Origin: an uncultured Campylobacter sp. | GTDB lineage: Bacteria; Campylobacterota; Campylobacteria; Campylobacterales; Campylobacteraceae | Assembly (NCBI GenBank): GCA_937990735.1 | Contig: CALKQT010000058.1 | Location: 1-51,619, forward strand | Direction: 5' to 3' | Length of the DNA stretch: 51,619 bases | In this document: positions 17,294 to 25,939 of the stretch, piece by piece | Position numbering within the stretch: the stretch's first letter is position 1 | Layout: every line of letters begins with the position of its first letter | Notes under the pieces: generated by a model | What the model was told of the DNA's origin: nothing | Databases searched by the model: none | The model's input: the letters and a program-made list of their open reading frames with translations, nothing else | Position numbers and translations under genes: made by a program

Positions 17294-18421
17294 TTGAAAA
17301 GCGCCTATATTTTCCCGATCGTCGGTACGGTTTTATTTCTGTTTTTTAATCTTTACGTCTACAGATCGATCAACGCGCGCTTTACGCCATATAAAAATTT
17401 CGTGATCTTCCGCCCTGCCTTGAGCTTGCTTTGCGTAGCTTTGGCGATTTTAGATGCGATATTTTTTGTGGGTTTTGGGCTTAATGGAAGCTTTAAAAAT
17501 GAGCTGCTCTATAAACTATGCGTATTTTGCATGGCAGCGTCCTTTTCGCTCTTTTTTATCTGCCTTGCTTACGATGTGCTAAGCGCCGCTGCGCATGTAG
17601 TTAAATTTAGCCAAAACAGGCGAAAATTTTTAAAAACCTTTATAGACGTAACCTTTGTAATAATGGCGTTTAGCTATATTTTTAAGGGGCTTTATAATGC
17701 ACTAAAAATTCCAAAAATCACCGAGCGCGAAATAAAAATCAAAAACTTAGCTCGCGAGCTAAGCTTCGTCGTCATCTCGGACGTGCATCTGGGCGAGTTT
17801 TTGAAAAAGGAGTTTTTGCAAGGCGTCGTAGCGCAGATAAACTCGCTAAATTACGACGCGCTGCTGATCGTGGGTGATATGTTCGATCTACGCTCGGATG
17901 AGCTCGGGGATATTTTGCAGCCTCTTGAGGCGATCAAAAAGCCTATCTTTTTCGTCACGGGCAACCACGAGTATTACCGCGGCGACGCAAGCGGGCTTAT
18001 CGCGGCGATGCAAAAAGCGGGCGTGCGGGTGCTGCAAAACGAAAGCGTGGAATTTGAGGGGCTAAATTTAATGGGCGTGCACGATCTTAGTGGCTTTCGC
18101 TTCGGATACATGCAGCCCGATCTCGGCGCTGCGCTAGCGCAGGCAGACCCCGATAAACCAAAAATTTTACTCGCGCATCAGCCCAAATACGTCGTGGATT
18201 TCGTGCGCGACGAGGTCGATCTGTGTATCTGCGGACACACGCACGCGGGGCAAATTTTCCCGTGGACGCTTTTGGTGTTGCTTAGCCAGAAGTATCTTTA
18301 CGGGCTGTATAACGACGGGCTGAAGCAAATTTACGTAAGCAGCGGCGTAGGGTTTTGGGGGCCGCCGATAAGGGTCTTTGCTGATGCCGAGATCGCGCTG
18401 CTTAAGCTTAGAAAGGCATAG
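17294..18421 (+). CDS. Membrane-anchored metallophosphoesterase (YkuE/YaeI-like)
   Basis: 375 residues, TTG start 3 bp after the upstream stop. Four hydrophobic segments occupy residues 1-125. The calcineurin-like phosphoesterase domain follows: DVHLGE (about 162), GDMFD (194), GNHEYY (222) and GHTHAG (314), which supply the dinuclear metal site. Relatives such as E. coli YaeI act on phosphodiesters, possibly on lipid headgroups; the psd gene one base downstream suggests a membrane lipid context, which is inference. The same neighbour pair (Cj0846-Cj0847) is known to me in C. jejuni. Confidence 0.88.
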   Translation: MKSAYIFPIVGTVLFLFFNLYVYRSINARFTPYKNFVIFRPALSLLCVALAILDAIFFVGFGLNGSFKNELLYKLCVFCMAASFSLFFICLAYDVLSAAAHVVKFSQNRRKFLKTFIDVTFVIMAFSYIFKGLYNALKIPKITEREIKIKNLARELSFVVISDVHLGEFLKKEFLQGVVAQINSLNYDALLIVGDMFDLRSDELGDILQPLEAIKKPIFFVTGNHEYYRGDASGLIAAMQKAGVRVLQNESVEFEGLNLMGVHDLSGFRFGYMQPDLGAALAQADPDKPKILLAHQPKYVVDFVRDEVDLCICGHTHAGQIFPWTLLVLLSQKYLYGLYNDGLKQIYVSSGVGFWGPPIRVFADAEIALLKLRKA

Positions 18422-19492
18422 ATGAGAAGTTTTATTTCGAGGATTTTCGGGATTATCGCCGCGGTGAAATTCCCTAAATTTATACAAAATTTTATCAACC
18501 GCAAATATGTGGAATTTTTCAAAATCGATATGAGCGAATTTGATCCGCCGCAAAGCTATGCAAGCCTAAACGCGCTTTTTACTCGCCGCTTGCTGCGTCC
18601 GCGCGAGATAGCGGCAGACGAGACAGCTTTTATAAGCCCTAGCGACGGCGTGATCTTTGAGAGCGGATGCTGCGCCGATCTGCGAGCTTTTAGCGTAAAG
18701 GGCTGCGAATATAGCCTTAGCGAGCTGCTAGGACGGACGTTTACGGCAAGCGAAAGCGGCGGAGCGGTTAAAAATTTAGATGACGGGGCGGTTACTACGA
18801 ACGGGAGCGGCGAGGTTGGAACCGGATGCGCAAAAGATGCCGGCGCAGGGATGAAATTTCGCGCCGCGCAAGCGAAAATCATAAGCGACGAAAGCGGCGC
18901 AACTTATGCCGCGAGCGGCGTGCAAGCTGAAATTTATAGCGATGAAAGCGGTGAGAGTTGCGAAACGAGCGCAGAGGACGCCCAAGGCGGCGAAAATACA
19001 AGCGGCGTAAATTTAAGCTACGCAAACATCTATCTAAGCCCGCGCGATTATCATCATTATCACGCGCCGTGTGATCTAAGCGTGTTGCAGGCGCTTTACA
19101 TACCCGCTGATCTTTACAGCGTGGCGAAGAAATTTTTACTTAAAATTCCAAACCTTTACGCCAAAAATGAGCGCGTGATTTTGAAGTGCAAAATGCGAAA
19201 TGGTGGGATTTTGTGGATGGTTTTCGTGGGCGCTTTAAACGTCGGCAAGATGAGATTTGATTTCGATACGCGAATACAAACGAATGCATGTGCAAGTAGA
19301 GCTGAGGCGCTTTACGAATATGAAAATTTAAACTTTAAAAAGGGCGATCATTTGGGAAATTTTGAGCTGGGTTCGACGATCGTGCTCGTAGCGCAAAGCG
19401 AGTTTTTAAAATTTGAAACTCCGACTGATACATCCGTAAAATTCGGACAAAAAATCGCAGAATTTAATGAAATTTCACAAAATTCCATTTAA
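18422..19492 (+). CDS. psd: Phosphatidylserine decarboxylase proenzyme with internal insertion
   Basis: 356 residues, against about 265 in C. jejuni. It converts phosphatidylserine to phosphatidylethanolamine at the inner membrane. The proenzyme is cleaved before the Ser of ELGSTIVLV (Ser318), which becomes the pyruvoyl group. The catalytic Asp lies in SPSDGVIFE (D75) and the His in DYHHYHAP (residues 209-216). Residues 108-195 are inserted between these two sites and consist of SDESGA/SDESGE/GENTSG-like low-complexity sequence, a Gly/Ser/Glu version of the window-wide insertions. All known catalytic residues are kept, so the enzyme should be active. ATG follows the metallophosphoesterase stop directly. 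Confidence 0.93.
   Translation: MRSFISRIFGIIAAVKFPKFIQNFINRKYVEFFKIDMSEFDPPQSYASLNALFTRRLLRPREIAADETAFISPSDGVIFESGCCADLRAFSVKGCEYSLSELLGRTFTASESGGAVKNLDDGAVTTNGSGEVGTGCAKDAGAGMKFRAAQAKIISDESGATYAASGVQAEIYSDESGESCETSAEDAQGGENTSGVNLSYANIYLSPRDYHHYHAPCDLSVLQALYIPADLYSVAKKFLLKIPNLYAKNERVILKCKMRNGGILWMVFVGALNVGKMRFDFDTRIQTNACASRAEALYEYENLNFKKGDHLGNFELGSTIVLVAQSEFLKFETPTDTSVKFGQKIAEFNEISQNSI
18743..19008 (+). repeat. Low-complexity insertion in psd
   Basis: About 265 bp of GCGACGAAAGCGGCG/GCGATGAAAGCGGTG and similar repeats, with AAATTT embedded in different phase (K-F, E-I-Y) from the priA insertion. It separates the Asp and His active-site blocks of Psd without breaking the frame. Confidence 0.7.
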
Positions 19493-19540
19493 AATGCAGG
19501 ATTTTTTCTTTAACTAAAATTAATTTTATTTAAATTTGGC

Positions 19541-19546
19541 TATAAT
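19541..19546 (+). promoter_or_regulatory. TATAAT -10 box of the pseudopilin gene
   Basis: TATAAT lies 29 bp before the ATG, behind a T-rich periodic stretch as is typical of epsilonproteobacterial sigma-70 promoters, which lack a strong -35 box. Confidence 0.55.
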
Positions 19547-19574
19547 CATCCCACTTTAAATCAAAGGATTTAAC

Positions 19575-20060
19575 ATGAAAAATTTAAAAGCTTTTACGAT
19601 GATCGAGCTTGTTTTCGTCATCGTCGTTTTAGGTATTTTGGCGGGCATTGCGGTGCCTAGATTAGCCGCTACGCGCGATGATGCTACGATCGCTAAGATG
19701 CGCGGAGACATCGCCGCCATTAGAAGCGGACTTTCGCTAGTTAGAAGCGAGAACATGATGAGGGGCGTGACTACTTGGCCTGCTTTGGAGGGTTCAGACA
19801 ATGCCACTCTTTTTGATGGCGTTTTGCAGCAACCTATCTATCCTATGAGAGATGGCGGTAGGAACGGCTGGACTTTAAAAAAAGACGGTAGTGATAATGC
19901 CACATCCGAATATATCGCTAACGTAGCAGGAAAAAAGACTACTTTTTCTTATTATCCAACAAAAGCTAGTATACCCACTTCCGGTGCAAATAAAGATAGA
20001 AATGTCGGTTCGTTCGACTGCAATCATCAAGAGCCTCTTTGTCAATCCTTAGCTCAATAG
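19575..20060 (+). CDS. Type II/IV pseudopilin, probably of the competence apparatus
   Basis: 161 residues. The N-terminus KAFTMIELVFVIVVLGILAG is a textbook prepilin: a short basic leader, cleavage before Phe (A|FTMIE), Glu at +5, then a hydrophobic helix. The globular part has no recognised domain. Epsilonproteobacteria lack a classical type II secretion or type IV pilus system, and their pilin-like genes belong mainly to the Cts DNA-uptake machinery, so a role in natural transformation is the best guess. AAAGGATTTAAC precedes the ATG. priA follows 4 bp after the stop. Near its stop is GCTCAATAGCTAAATG, giving tight spacing. Confidence 0.8.
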   Translation: MKNLKAFTMIELVFVIVVLGILAGIAVPRLAATRDDATIAKMRGDIAAIRSGLSLVRSENMMRGVTTWPALEGSDNATLFDGVLQQPIYPMRDGGRNGWTLKKDGSDNATSEYIANVAGKKTTFSYYPTKASIPTSGANKDRNVGSFDCNHQEPLCQSLAQ

Positions 20061-20064
20061 CTAA

Positions 20065-22869
20065 ATGCTCTATTATGAAGTTGCGGTTTTGGGCGCCAGC
20101 CTAAAGCCGCTTACTTATAGTTCAAATTTTAAAATCTCAGCTTATCAAATCGTATCCGTTCCCGTAAAATCGAGCGTCAAATCCGCCGTGATCCTGCGCG
20201 AGGTTGCAAAACCGACTTTCAAAACCAAGGAAATTTTAGAGATTTCGCAGCTTAAATTTACCTCGTTTCAGATCGCACTTGCAAATTTTATCGCGTACTA
20301 CTATGTCTGCGAAAAGAGCGTTGCATTTGGGATCTTTGAGCCTGCGAGCGATACGGCGCAGGATTTGCGGAATTCGCAGGAGGATCCTATGACCGAGCGG
20401 AATTGCACTTGCGAGCAAATTCCCGTTAGTAAGCCAACCTCCGCTTGCAAGCAAACTTCTACCCGCGAACAAAATTTTATTTCCGAGCAGAATTCCATCA
20501 CCGCACAAAATTCTGCGCTCGACGATGACTTTAGTGCCATACAAAATTCCGCCTCAATCCAGAATTTTACATTGACGAGAAATTCTACTATCTCAAAAAA
20601 TTCTGTTACCGTCATAAATTCTGCCATCGCGCCAAATTCCATGCAAAGGCAAAATTTAAAGCAGGCGCAAGATATTAACTTTCAAAATTTGGCATCAAAT
20701 TCTACCGCCGCGCAGAATTCTATCCAAGAGAGGGACTTTGTCGATGAGCAAAATTCCGCTTCAATTCAAAACTCTACATCGGCGCAAAATTCCGCCACCA
20801 TGAAGGCCGACATAAATTTTGCTGCCGCGCCGGGTTCGGCGCACAAAAAAAATTCCACCATCGCGCAAAATTCGATCCAAGAGCGGGATTTTGCCGAGGG
20901 AGAGAATTACGTTTCGATTCAGAATTCCGCTTCAGCGCAAAATTCCGTCCTAATTCAAAATTTCGACACTACCACGCAAAGCCCCATTTCGCAGCCGCTA
21001 TCTCCGCTTCAAATAGGCAAAATTCCAAGCCTCACCCCTGCACAGGAGCAAGCGCGTAAATTTGCCGAAGCCAATGAAACTTCGCTGATTTTCGGTGATA
21101 CGGGCAGCGGCAAGAGCGAAATTTATATCGCGCTGATCGCGCAGGCGCTCGCTGCGGGCAAACAGGCGCTGTTTTTGATGCCCGAGATTTCGCTCACGCC
21201 GCAGATGACGAAGCGGCTACAGAGCTATTTCGGCGAGCGACTCGGCGTCTGGCACTCTAAAATTTCGCCCAAAAAAAAGCGCGAAATTTTAGAAAAATTT
21301 AACGCAGGCGAGATTCGGCTCATCGCGGGCGCTCGCTCGGCGCTGTTTTTGCCCTTTAGCGATCTGGGTCTCATTGTCGTGGACGAGGAGCACGACGACA
21401 GCTATAAATCGGCTGCTGCGCCGCGCCTAAATGCCCGCGACGCCGCGATTTTCGTCGGCAAGAAGCTTGGCATCCGCGTGATTTTGGGCTCCGCGACGCC
21501 CGCGCTTAGCACCTACGCGAAGCAGCCGCACTTCCGCCTGCGCGGCACCTACTTTAGCAGCGCCAAGCGCTTCATTTTCGATGAGAGCGAGACGGGGTTG
21601 AGCCCCAAAATTTTAACCGAGATCGGGCGCAGCCTCGAAGCCGGTAAGCAGGCTGTCGTGTTTTTGCCGACGCGCGCGAACTACAAATATATGGTTTGCG
21701 AAAACTGCGGGCAGATCGTGCGCTGCCCGTTTTGCGCCGTCGGGATGAGCTACCACGCGGACGCTGCGGCGCTTAAGTGCCATTACTGCGGCTTTAGCAC
21801 GTTTTACAAGGCGTCTTGCGAAAACTGCGGCGGCGAGGTGATGCAGGCGCGCAAGATCGGCACTGGCGAGCTTGCGGCACAGCTTGCGGCACGTTTCCCA
21901 AGTGCCCGTATCGCAAAATTTGATCGCGACGAGATTACCACGCAGCGCAAGCTTGAGGCGCTGCTAAATAACTTCAACGCCCATAAAATCGACATTTTGG
22001 TAGGCACGCAGATGCTTAGTAAGGGGCACGATTACCACGGCGTGGATCTTGCGGTGATAATGGGGATCGACGAGCATCTGAGCTATCCCGATTTTAGGGC
22101 GCGTGAAAAGACGCTAGCGCTTGCGATGCAAGTGGCTGGCCGCGCGGGCCGCTCGGGGCAGGGCAGGGTCGTCATACAGACGCGCCAGAGCGGCTTTTTT
22201 AGGGATTATATCGAAAACTACGACGATTTTTTGCGCGACGAGGCGGAGTTTCGAGAAGGGCTCTATCCGCCGTATATGCGGCTTTTGCGCGTGCTGATCT
22301 CGCATAAAAACGAAAAAGCGGCGAGCGAGATAATGAACGCCGCGCTTGAGCTTTTGCGCCGCAAACAGGCGGGAAGTAGCGCGTTTGTTTTGCATGACGG
22401 GCTGGACGCGAGGAGAGCAAATTTAAGCGCTTTAAATTTAGAAAATTCTGCGCAACAGGGCGGCAAGCAAATATCAAATTTTAAATTTCAAAGCTCGGAT
22501 CTGCGCGCGGACGACGCAAATTTAAACCGCCAAAACGCTTCAAATTTGAAAAATGCCGCGCAAATTTTAGCTTGCGACGCAGGCGCGGACAGCGCAAATT
22601 TAAAGCCTGAAAGAAAGAGCAGCGCGCAAAATTTTATAAATTTATCGGTCGAAAATACTGCCGAAAATTCCGCGCAGTATTTGAAAGAGAAGGCGAGCGA
22701 GGGCTTTGAGATCATCGGCTACGGCAAGGCGGGTATCGCCTATATCGCGTCGAAATTTCGCTTTGAAATTCTGCTGCGCGCTGGCTCACACGTGCCGCTT
22801 ATTAATGCTGCGCGCGCGCTTGAGCATCTGCCCGTCGAGATCGATATGGATCCCGTAAACTTCGGCTAG
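20065..22869 (+). CDS. priA: Primosomal helicase PriA with two low-complexity insertions
   Basis: 934 residues, far more than the 600-730 usual for the family. PriA reloads the replisome at stalled forks. Residues 1-92 are the N-terminal DNA-binding part. Residues 93-318 are the first insertion (repeated QNSA, QNST, QNFT). The helicase core follows: Walker A GDTGSGKSE (about 343-351), DEEHD (about 440), GSATPAL, the zinc-binding cysteines (CENCGQIVRCPFC, CHYCG, CENCGG) and the C-terminal motifs VAGRAGRSGQG. A second insertion (about 786-875; RAAN, NLENSAQ, QNASN) precedes the last conserved segment ending in IDMDPVN. All helicase motifs are intact, so the enzyme should work. Confidence 0.93.
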   Translation: MLYYEVAVLGASLKPLTYSSNFKISAYQIVSVPVKSSVKSAVILREVAKPTFKTKEILEISQLKFTSFQIALANFIAYYYVCEKSVAFGIFEPASDTAQDLRNSQEDPMTERNCTCEQIPVSKPTSACKQTSTREQNFISEQNSITAQNSALDDDFSAIQNSASIQNFTLTRNSTISKNSVTVINSAIAPNSMQRQNLKQAQDINFQNLASNSTAAQNSIQERDFVDEQNSASIQNSTSAQNSATMKADINFAAAPGSAHKKNSTIAQNSIQERDFAEGENYVSIQNSASAQNSVLIQNFDTTTQSPISQPLSPLQIGKIPSLTPAQEQARKFAEANETSLIFGDTGSGKSEIYIALIAQALAAGKQALFLMPEISLTPQMTKRLQSYFGERLGVWHSKISPKKKREILEKFNAGEIRLIAGARSALFLPFSDLGLIVVDEEHDDSYKSAAAPRLNARDAAIFVGKKLGIRVILGSATPALSTYAKQPHFRLRGTYFSSAKRFIFDESETGLSPKILTEIGRSLEAGKQAVVFLPTRANYKYMVCENCGQIVRCPFCAVGMSYHADAAALKCHYCGFSTFYKASCENCGGEVMQARKIGTGELAAQLAARFPSARIAKFDRDEITTQRKLEALLNNFNAHKIDILVGTQMLSKGHDYHGVDLAVIMGIDEHLSYPDFRAREKTLALAMQVAGRAGRSGQGRVVIQTRQSGFFRDYIENYDDFLRDEAEFREGLYPPYMRLLRVLISHKNEKAASEIMNAALELLRRKQAGSSAFVLHDGLDARRANLSALNLENSAQQGGKQISNFKFQSSDLRADDANLNRQNASNLKNAAQILACDAGADSANLKPERKSSAQNFINLSVENTAENSAQYLKEKASEGFEIIGYGKAGIAYIASKFRFEILLRAGSHVPLINAARALEHLPVEIDMDPVNFG
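20341..21010 (+). repeat. First RAATTY-rich insertion in priA
   Basis: By hand I count about 23 RAATTY hexamers in roughly 600 bp, mostly CAAAATTCC or CAGAATTCY. Here the hexamer is almost always phased as Q-N-S or Q-N-F. Sub-repeats are visible: CAAAATTCY(A/G)TCCAAGAG-type runs recur at about 20716 and 20870 (QNSIQERDF). Confidence 0.85.
22420..22690 (+). repeat. Second RAATTY-rich insertion in priA
   Basis: About 12 RAATTY hexamers in 270 bp, chiefly GCAAATTTAAA and CAAATTTTA. It sits between conserved C-terminal blocks of PriA. The composition differs from the first insertion (more AAATTT, giving A-N-L). Confidence 0.8.
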
Positions 22870-22988
22870 ACGGAGCTTTTAAAATTCGAGCGAAATTTTA
22901 TTCGTCGCGGACGCTTTTTTGCAGCATCCGTTTGCGGAGCGGTCTAAAAAAGAGTGGCAAAATTTCGGGTAAAATTTAAGGAGACGAT

Positions 22989-23900
22989 TTGAGCGATAAT
23001 TTAGATGAGCTAAGAGAAGTCTTGCGTGGAAGGCACGCGAAGGCGCCTCGCAGATCGCAGACAGATAGTGATAAGCCTGATGCTCGCGATCTGAATTTAA
23101 AACTAGATGGCTCGGAGCTTGCAGATGATAGCGCAGAAACGTATACCGACAAGGATGCGAGCCTTTCGAGCGAGGATCAAACCATAATCATAGATTATGA
23201 CAGAGCCCCATTAATCATCACGGATCATCTATATCGCGATTACGTTAAATATCAATTCCCTGCGATGTGCTGCGTATTTTTAATATTTTTGTTTTTTGCC
23301 GTCATCGTGGTGGGGCCGCCAGAGCTAGGCGTATTGCAAATGTTTATCCTAGTGCCCTTGCCGCTCATAGAGGCAGCTAGGCGCGAGGGCGAAGCATATT
23401 TCGTGATGACGAACTCCGCCGTCGAGTATTATAAAAAGGGCGAAATTGTGAAATTTTTTGAGCTACAAAAGATCGGTGCGATGGCGGTTAGCTTCGATTG
23501 CAGATGGAATTGGAAGCAGCAAATGCCACTAGCCCTTAAGATCGTTATCGTCGTTTGGGTTTTACTCGCGCTTAAGTTTGGCGGAGACGACGAAAGCGTG
23601 AGTGTTAATATTAGAAATATAGTCTGCATTTTTACTATGGTACTTACCCTGCTTTACGGCTCTAAGATATTTATGCATCTACATAATGGCAGCCTCGGAT
23701 TTTTCGGCATTCACGATCAGCTCGTGCTATATAAAGAAAACGCCAACGTTGATATAATGAATATTTTGATGGCAAACAAGGATGAATATGCGCAGCTACG
23801 GGAGTATTTCTTAGCCGTGCTAAATGTCGATATAGACGAGCTACGGCGCACGATGTCGGTTTTTGATGAAAAGATAGAGTTTAAGAAATTTAAATTCTAA
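22989..23900 (+). CDS. Membrane protein of unknown function
   Basis: 303 residues, TTG start with AAGGAGACGA just before it. Residues 1-75 are polar and acidic, with the stretch EDQTIIIDYDRAPLIITDHL leading into a pair of membrane helices (residues 90-125). A third and fourth helix follow near residues 180-235. The C-terminal 70 residues are soluble. No family is recognised. The N-terminal layout (ELREVLRGRHA, then polar linker, then III-D/N-Y and a helix pair) is shared with the gene cut off at the end of this window (51120), so both may belong to one family. It stands alone, 120 bp after priA. Confidence 0.7.
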   Translation: MSDNLDELREVLRGRHAKAPRRSQTDSDKPDARDLNLKLDGSELADDSAETYTDKDASLSSEDQTIIIDYDRAPLIITDHLYRDYVKYQFPAMCCVFLIFLFFAVIVVGPPELGVLQMFILVPLPLIEAARREGEAYFVMTNSAVEYYKKGEIVKFFELQKIGAMAVSFDCRWNWKQQMPLALKIVIVVWVLLALKFGGDDESVSVNIRNIVCIFTMVLTLLYGSKIFMHLHNGSLGFFGIHDQLVLYKENANVDIMNILMANKDEYAQLREYFLAVLNVDIDELRRTMSVFDEKIEFKKFKF

Positions 23901-24106
23901 ATCGGTGCGCTTGAGGGTTTGTCCGCAGGAACAAATATAGACTCCGTGAGTTTTGGCTAAGCGTGCAGTTAAGCGAATTTTATTTATATAAATTTTGCCC
24001 GCGGAATTTACATGATACGACGATAAATTTTACGCCCCGTCATTCTTATATCAGATTAAAATCAAAATATAATATCAAATTGCAGCGTTTTAATCTTAAC
24101 GGGGGA

Positions 24107-24112
24107 TATAAT
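24107..24112 (+). promoter_or_regulatory. TATAAT -10 box before the 24180 gene
   Basis: TATAAT in GGGGGATATAATAAG, 68 bp before the proposed TTG start, with T-rich sequence upstream. Confidence 0.4.
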
Positions 24113-24179
24113 AAGTCATCGCTCTTTTTGAAAGAGGCAAAACTATTTGCACCGATATAGAGCATATAAAGGTGACGAT

Positions 24180-24728
24180 TTGAAAAAACTACTTAGAAAT
24201 TTTATGATTTTTGCAGGTTTTATCCTTATGCTATATACCTCTTATTTTCTATATTTTTATTCTAAAAGAGCCGAATATGCGACTATTTTATTGCAAAAGG
24301 CGCTTAGGTATGAAGAGGAATTTTTTAATGAGAAAACACAAAATTTAGATTCGTCTGAGCAGATTGAGCTACGACATGAGTTTGTAAAAGAGAAATTAAA
24401 ACTAGAAAAATATTGCAGCGATGCCATAATAAACGGCGAAAATGGTCATTGCAAGGTTTATTATAACCTCGATTTCGACTATATCCATTTTTACGACGGG
24501 CGAAATCAAGATATCGCGCTAGGCTACGACTTTGATAACGAAAGCATCGAGTTTTATAAAAAGCTATCAGATCACTATGATTACAAAGGCAAAAAATGCA
24601 GATCGCGCAGGGTATACAGCGAGCACCATGCGACATTTGCTATTGATAATTTTAAGCATGCAAAATTTTGGTTGGGAAATTACGGTGAATTTACCCTAAA
24701 AGATCCATATATTCATGAATGTGAATAA
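24180..24728 (+). CDS. Single-pass membrane protein of unknown function
   Basis: 182 residues from the TTG at 24180; AAAGGTGACGA lies directly before it, and the protein then starts MKKLLRNFMIFAGFILMLY, a basic N-terminus followed by one membrane helix. The remainder is charged and probably periplasmic, with four cysteines (SDAIINGENGHCKVYYN, GKKCRSRR, HECE) that could form disulphides. No family recognised. A+T content is higher than in neighbouring core genes, which suggests accessory DNA. The last 20 or so codons are duplicated as a broken fragment at 25754-25824. Confidence 0.65.
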   Translation: MKKLLRNFMIFAGFILMLYTSYFLYFYSKRAEYATILLQKALRYEEEFFNEKTQNLDSSEQIELRHEFVKEKLKLEKYCSDAIINGENGHCKVYYNLDFDYIHFYDGRNQDIALGYDFDNESIEFYKKLSDHYDYKGKKCRSRRVYSEHHATFAIDNFKHAKFWLGNYGEFTLKDPYIHECE

Positions 24729-24914
24729 AATTGATCGTTAATTTAAACACCGAAAGCCTGCCGTATAGATCGTAGGTATATGCATAAATTCATATTTGTG
24801 CGGATACGATAATGTATTTTATACTTTGATTAAGTAATTATGTTGTATAAGCTTATACGACCGATAACAAAAAACGCTTTTAAAGCTTCAAAAGCTCATT
24901 TTAAGGAGTGAGAG

Positions 24915-25727
24915 ATGCAAGTTCGTGCTTTTATTTTAGCGACCTTGTTTGTCGTATCGTTCGCAAAAGCGGACGATATAAAGCATCCATCGATGCCATG
25001 GCAACTGGAACCTATTTTATGGAAAATTCAAGATAAAAAAGTTGTAAGAAAAGCCCTCCACGAACCTATGATTCGGGGCGTAACTACCTTTAACGGCAAG
25101 AGTTTTTATTTTTTTAAGATAGAACAAAATGCAACGCTCAAAAAAGAGTATGAAGAGCATTTATCAAAAGAAAGAGACTTCTGCAACGACTTTTACGATG
25201 ATCTGTTCGAGTGGAAAAATATAAATATAATCAAACCTCTGGTTTTTGATACGACGGATTACAATAACCCAGTTTTAAAGAAAAATATGGGCGATTGCTG
25301 GTATATGGATATGAATAAAACGATTAAAGACGGCTTTAGCGGGCGAGGATTTACATTATATAAATTTGATAATAAGCTTTTGTATATTATGACATATAGA
25401 GATTTTCGGTTATACGAGATGTCTTTTGCAAATTTTATGTATATTCTAGATCCGCAAGAATGCAGTAAGATCGCAAAAGACCCCTCGAGCGATTCATATC
25501 ATAGCAGGATAGATTTTGAGGATTATCGAAACAAGATCGCAGGAGATACCCTAATTTATTTAGGACCGATAAAATATAAAGATAAAGACTATCTGCTTTT
25601 TATCGATTCCATAAATTTAGTAGGCGGCATTAAAGCGATTTCTATTAAAATTAGTAAATTTAGAGACGGAGTTTCGCAAACACCCGTTTGTAGAAATTTG
25701 TATTTAAATACAAAAATTTACCATTAA
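24915..25727 (+). CDS. Exported protein of unknown function
   Basis: 270 residues. Residues 1-19 (MQVRAFILATLFVVSFAKA) are a signal peptide with an AKA cleavage site, so periplasmic. The mature part is rich in Asp, Lys, Tyr and Phe, with four cysteines; I see no known domain. AAGGAGTGAGAG precedes the ATG. It lies between the 24180 gene and a broken copy of that gene's end, in A+T-rich DNA, so the small region has probably been rearranged or acquired. Confidence 0.7.
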   Translation: MQVRAFILATLFVVSFAKADDIKHPSMPWQLEPILWKIQDKKVVRKALHEPMIRGVTTFNGKSFYFFKIEQNATLKKEYEEHLSKERDFCNDFYDDLFEWKNINIIKPLVFDTTDYNNPVLKKNMGDCWYMDMNKTIKDGFSGRGFTLYKFDNKLLYIMTYRDFRLYEMSFANFMYILDPQECSKIAKDPSSDSYHSRIDFEDYRNKIAGDTLIYLGPIKYKDKDYLLFIDSINLVGGIKAISIKISKFRDGVSQTPVCRNLYLNTKIYH

Positions 25728-25753
25728 GTAGTTAATCATACAAATGCATTCAG

Positions 25754-25824
25754 TTGCGATTGATAATTTTGGGCATGCAAAATTTTGGTTGGGAAATTAT
25801 GGCGATTTACCCTAAAAATCCTTT
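25754..25824 (+). pseudogene. Duplicated 3' fragment of the 24180 gene
   Basis: This stretch repeats 24638-24708 almost base for base: GATTGATAATTTT, GCATGCAAAATTTTGGTTGG, GAAATTA and TTTACCCTAAAA occur in the same order. One base is missing (GGCGATTTACC against GGTGAATTTACC), so the frame is broken. It has no start. Best read as a leftover from a second copy of that gene. Confidence 0.8.
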
Positions 25825-25939
25825 TATCGCTGCGGTTTTAGGTCGCTTATTTTTGCTTCCCAATCTGCGTTTTTAAAATTTGATTAAAATTTTACGTCGC
25901 TGCACATGCCTTGCTCGCCTCCTTTTCGATATACAGCGC

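Noticed and set aside
23963..24160. 65-codon open frame before the 24180 gene
   Set aside because: Weak start context and a low-quality sequence; it overlaps the likely promoter of the next gene. Not excluded as a small gene but not supportable.
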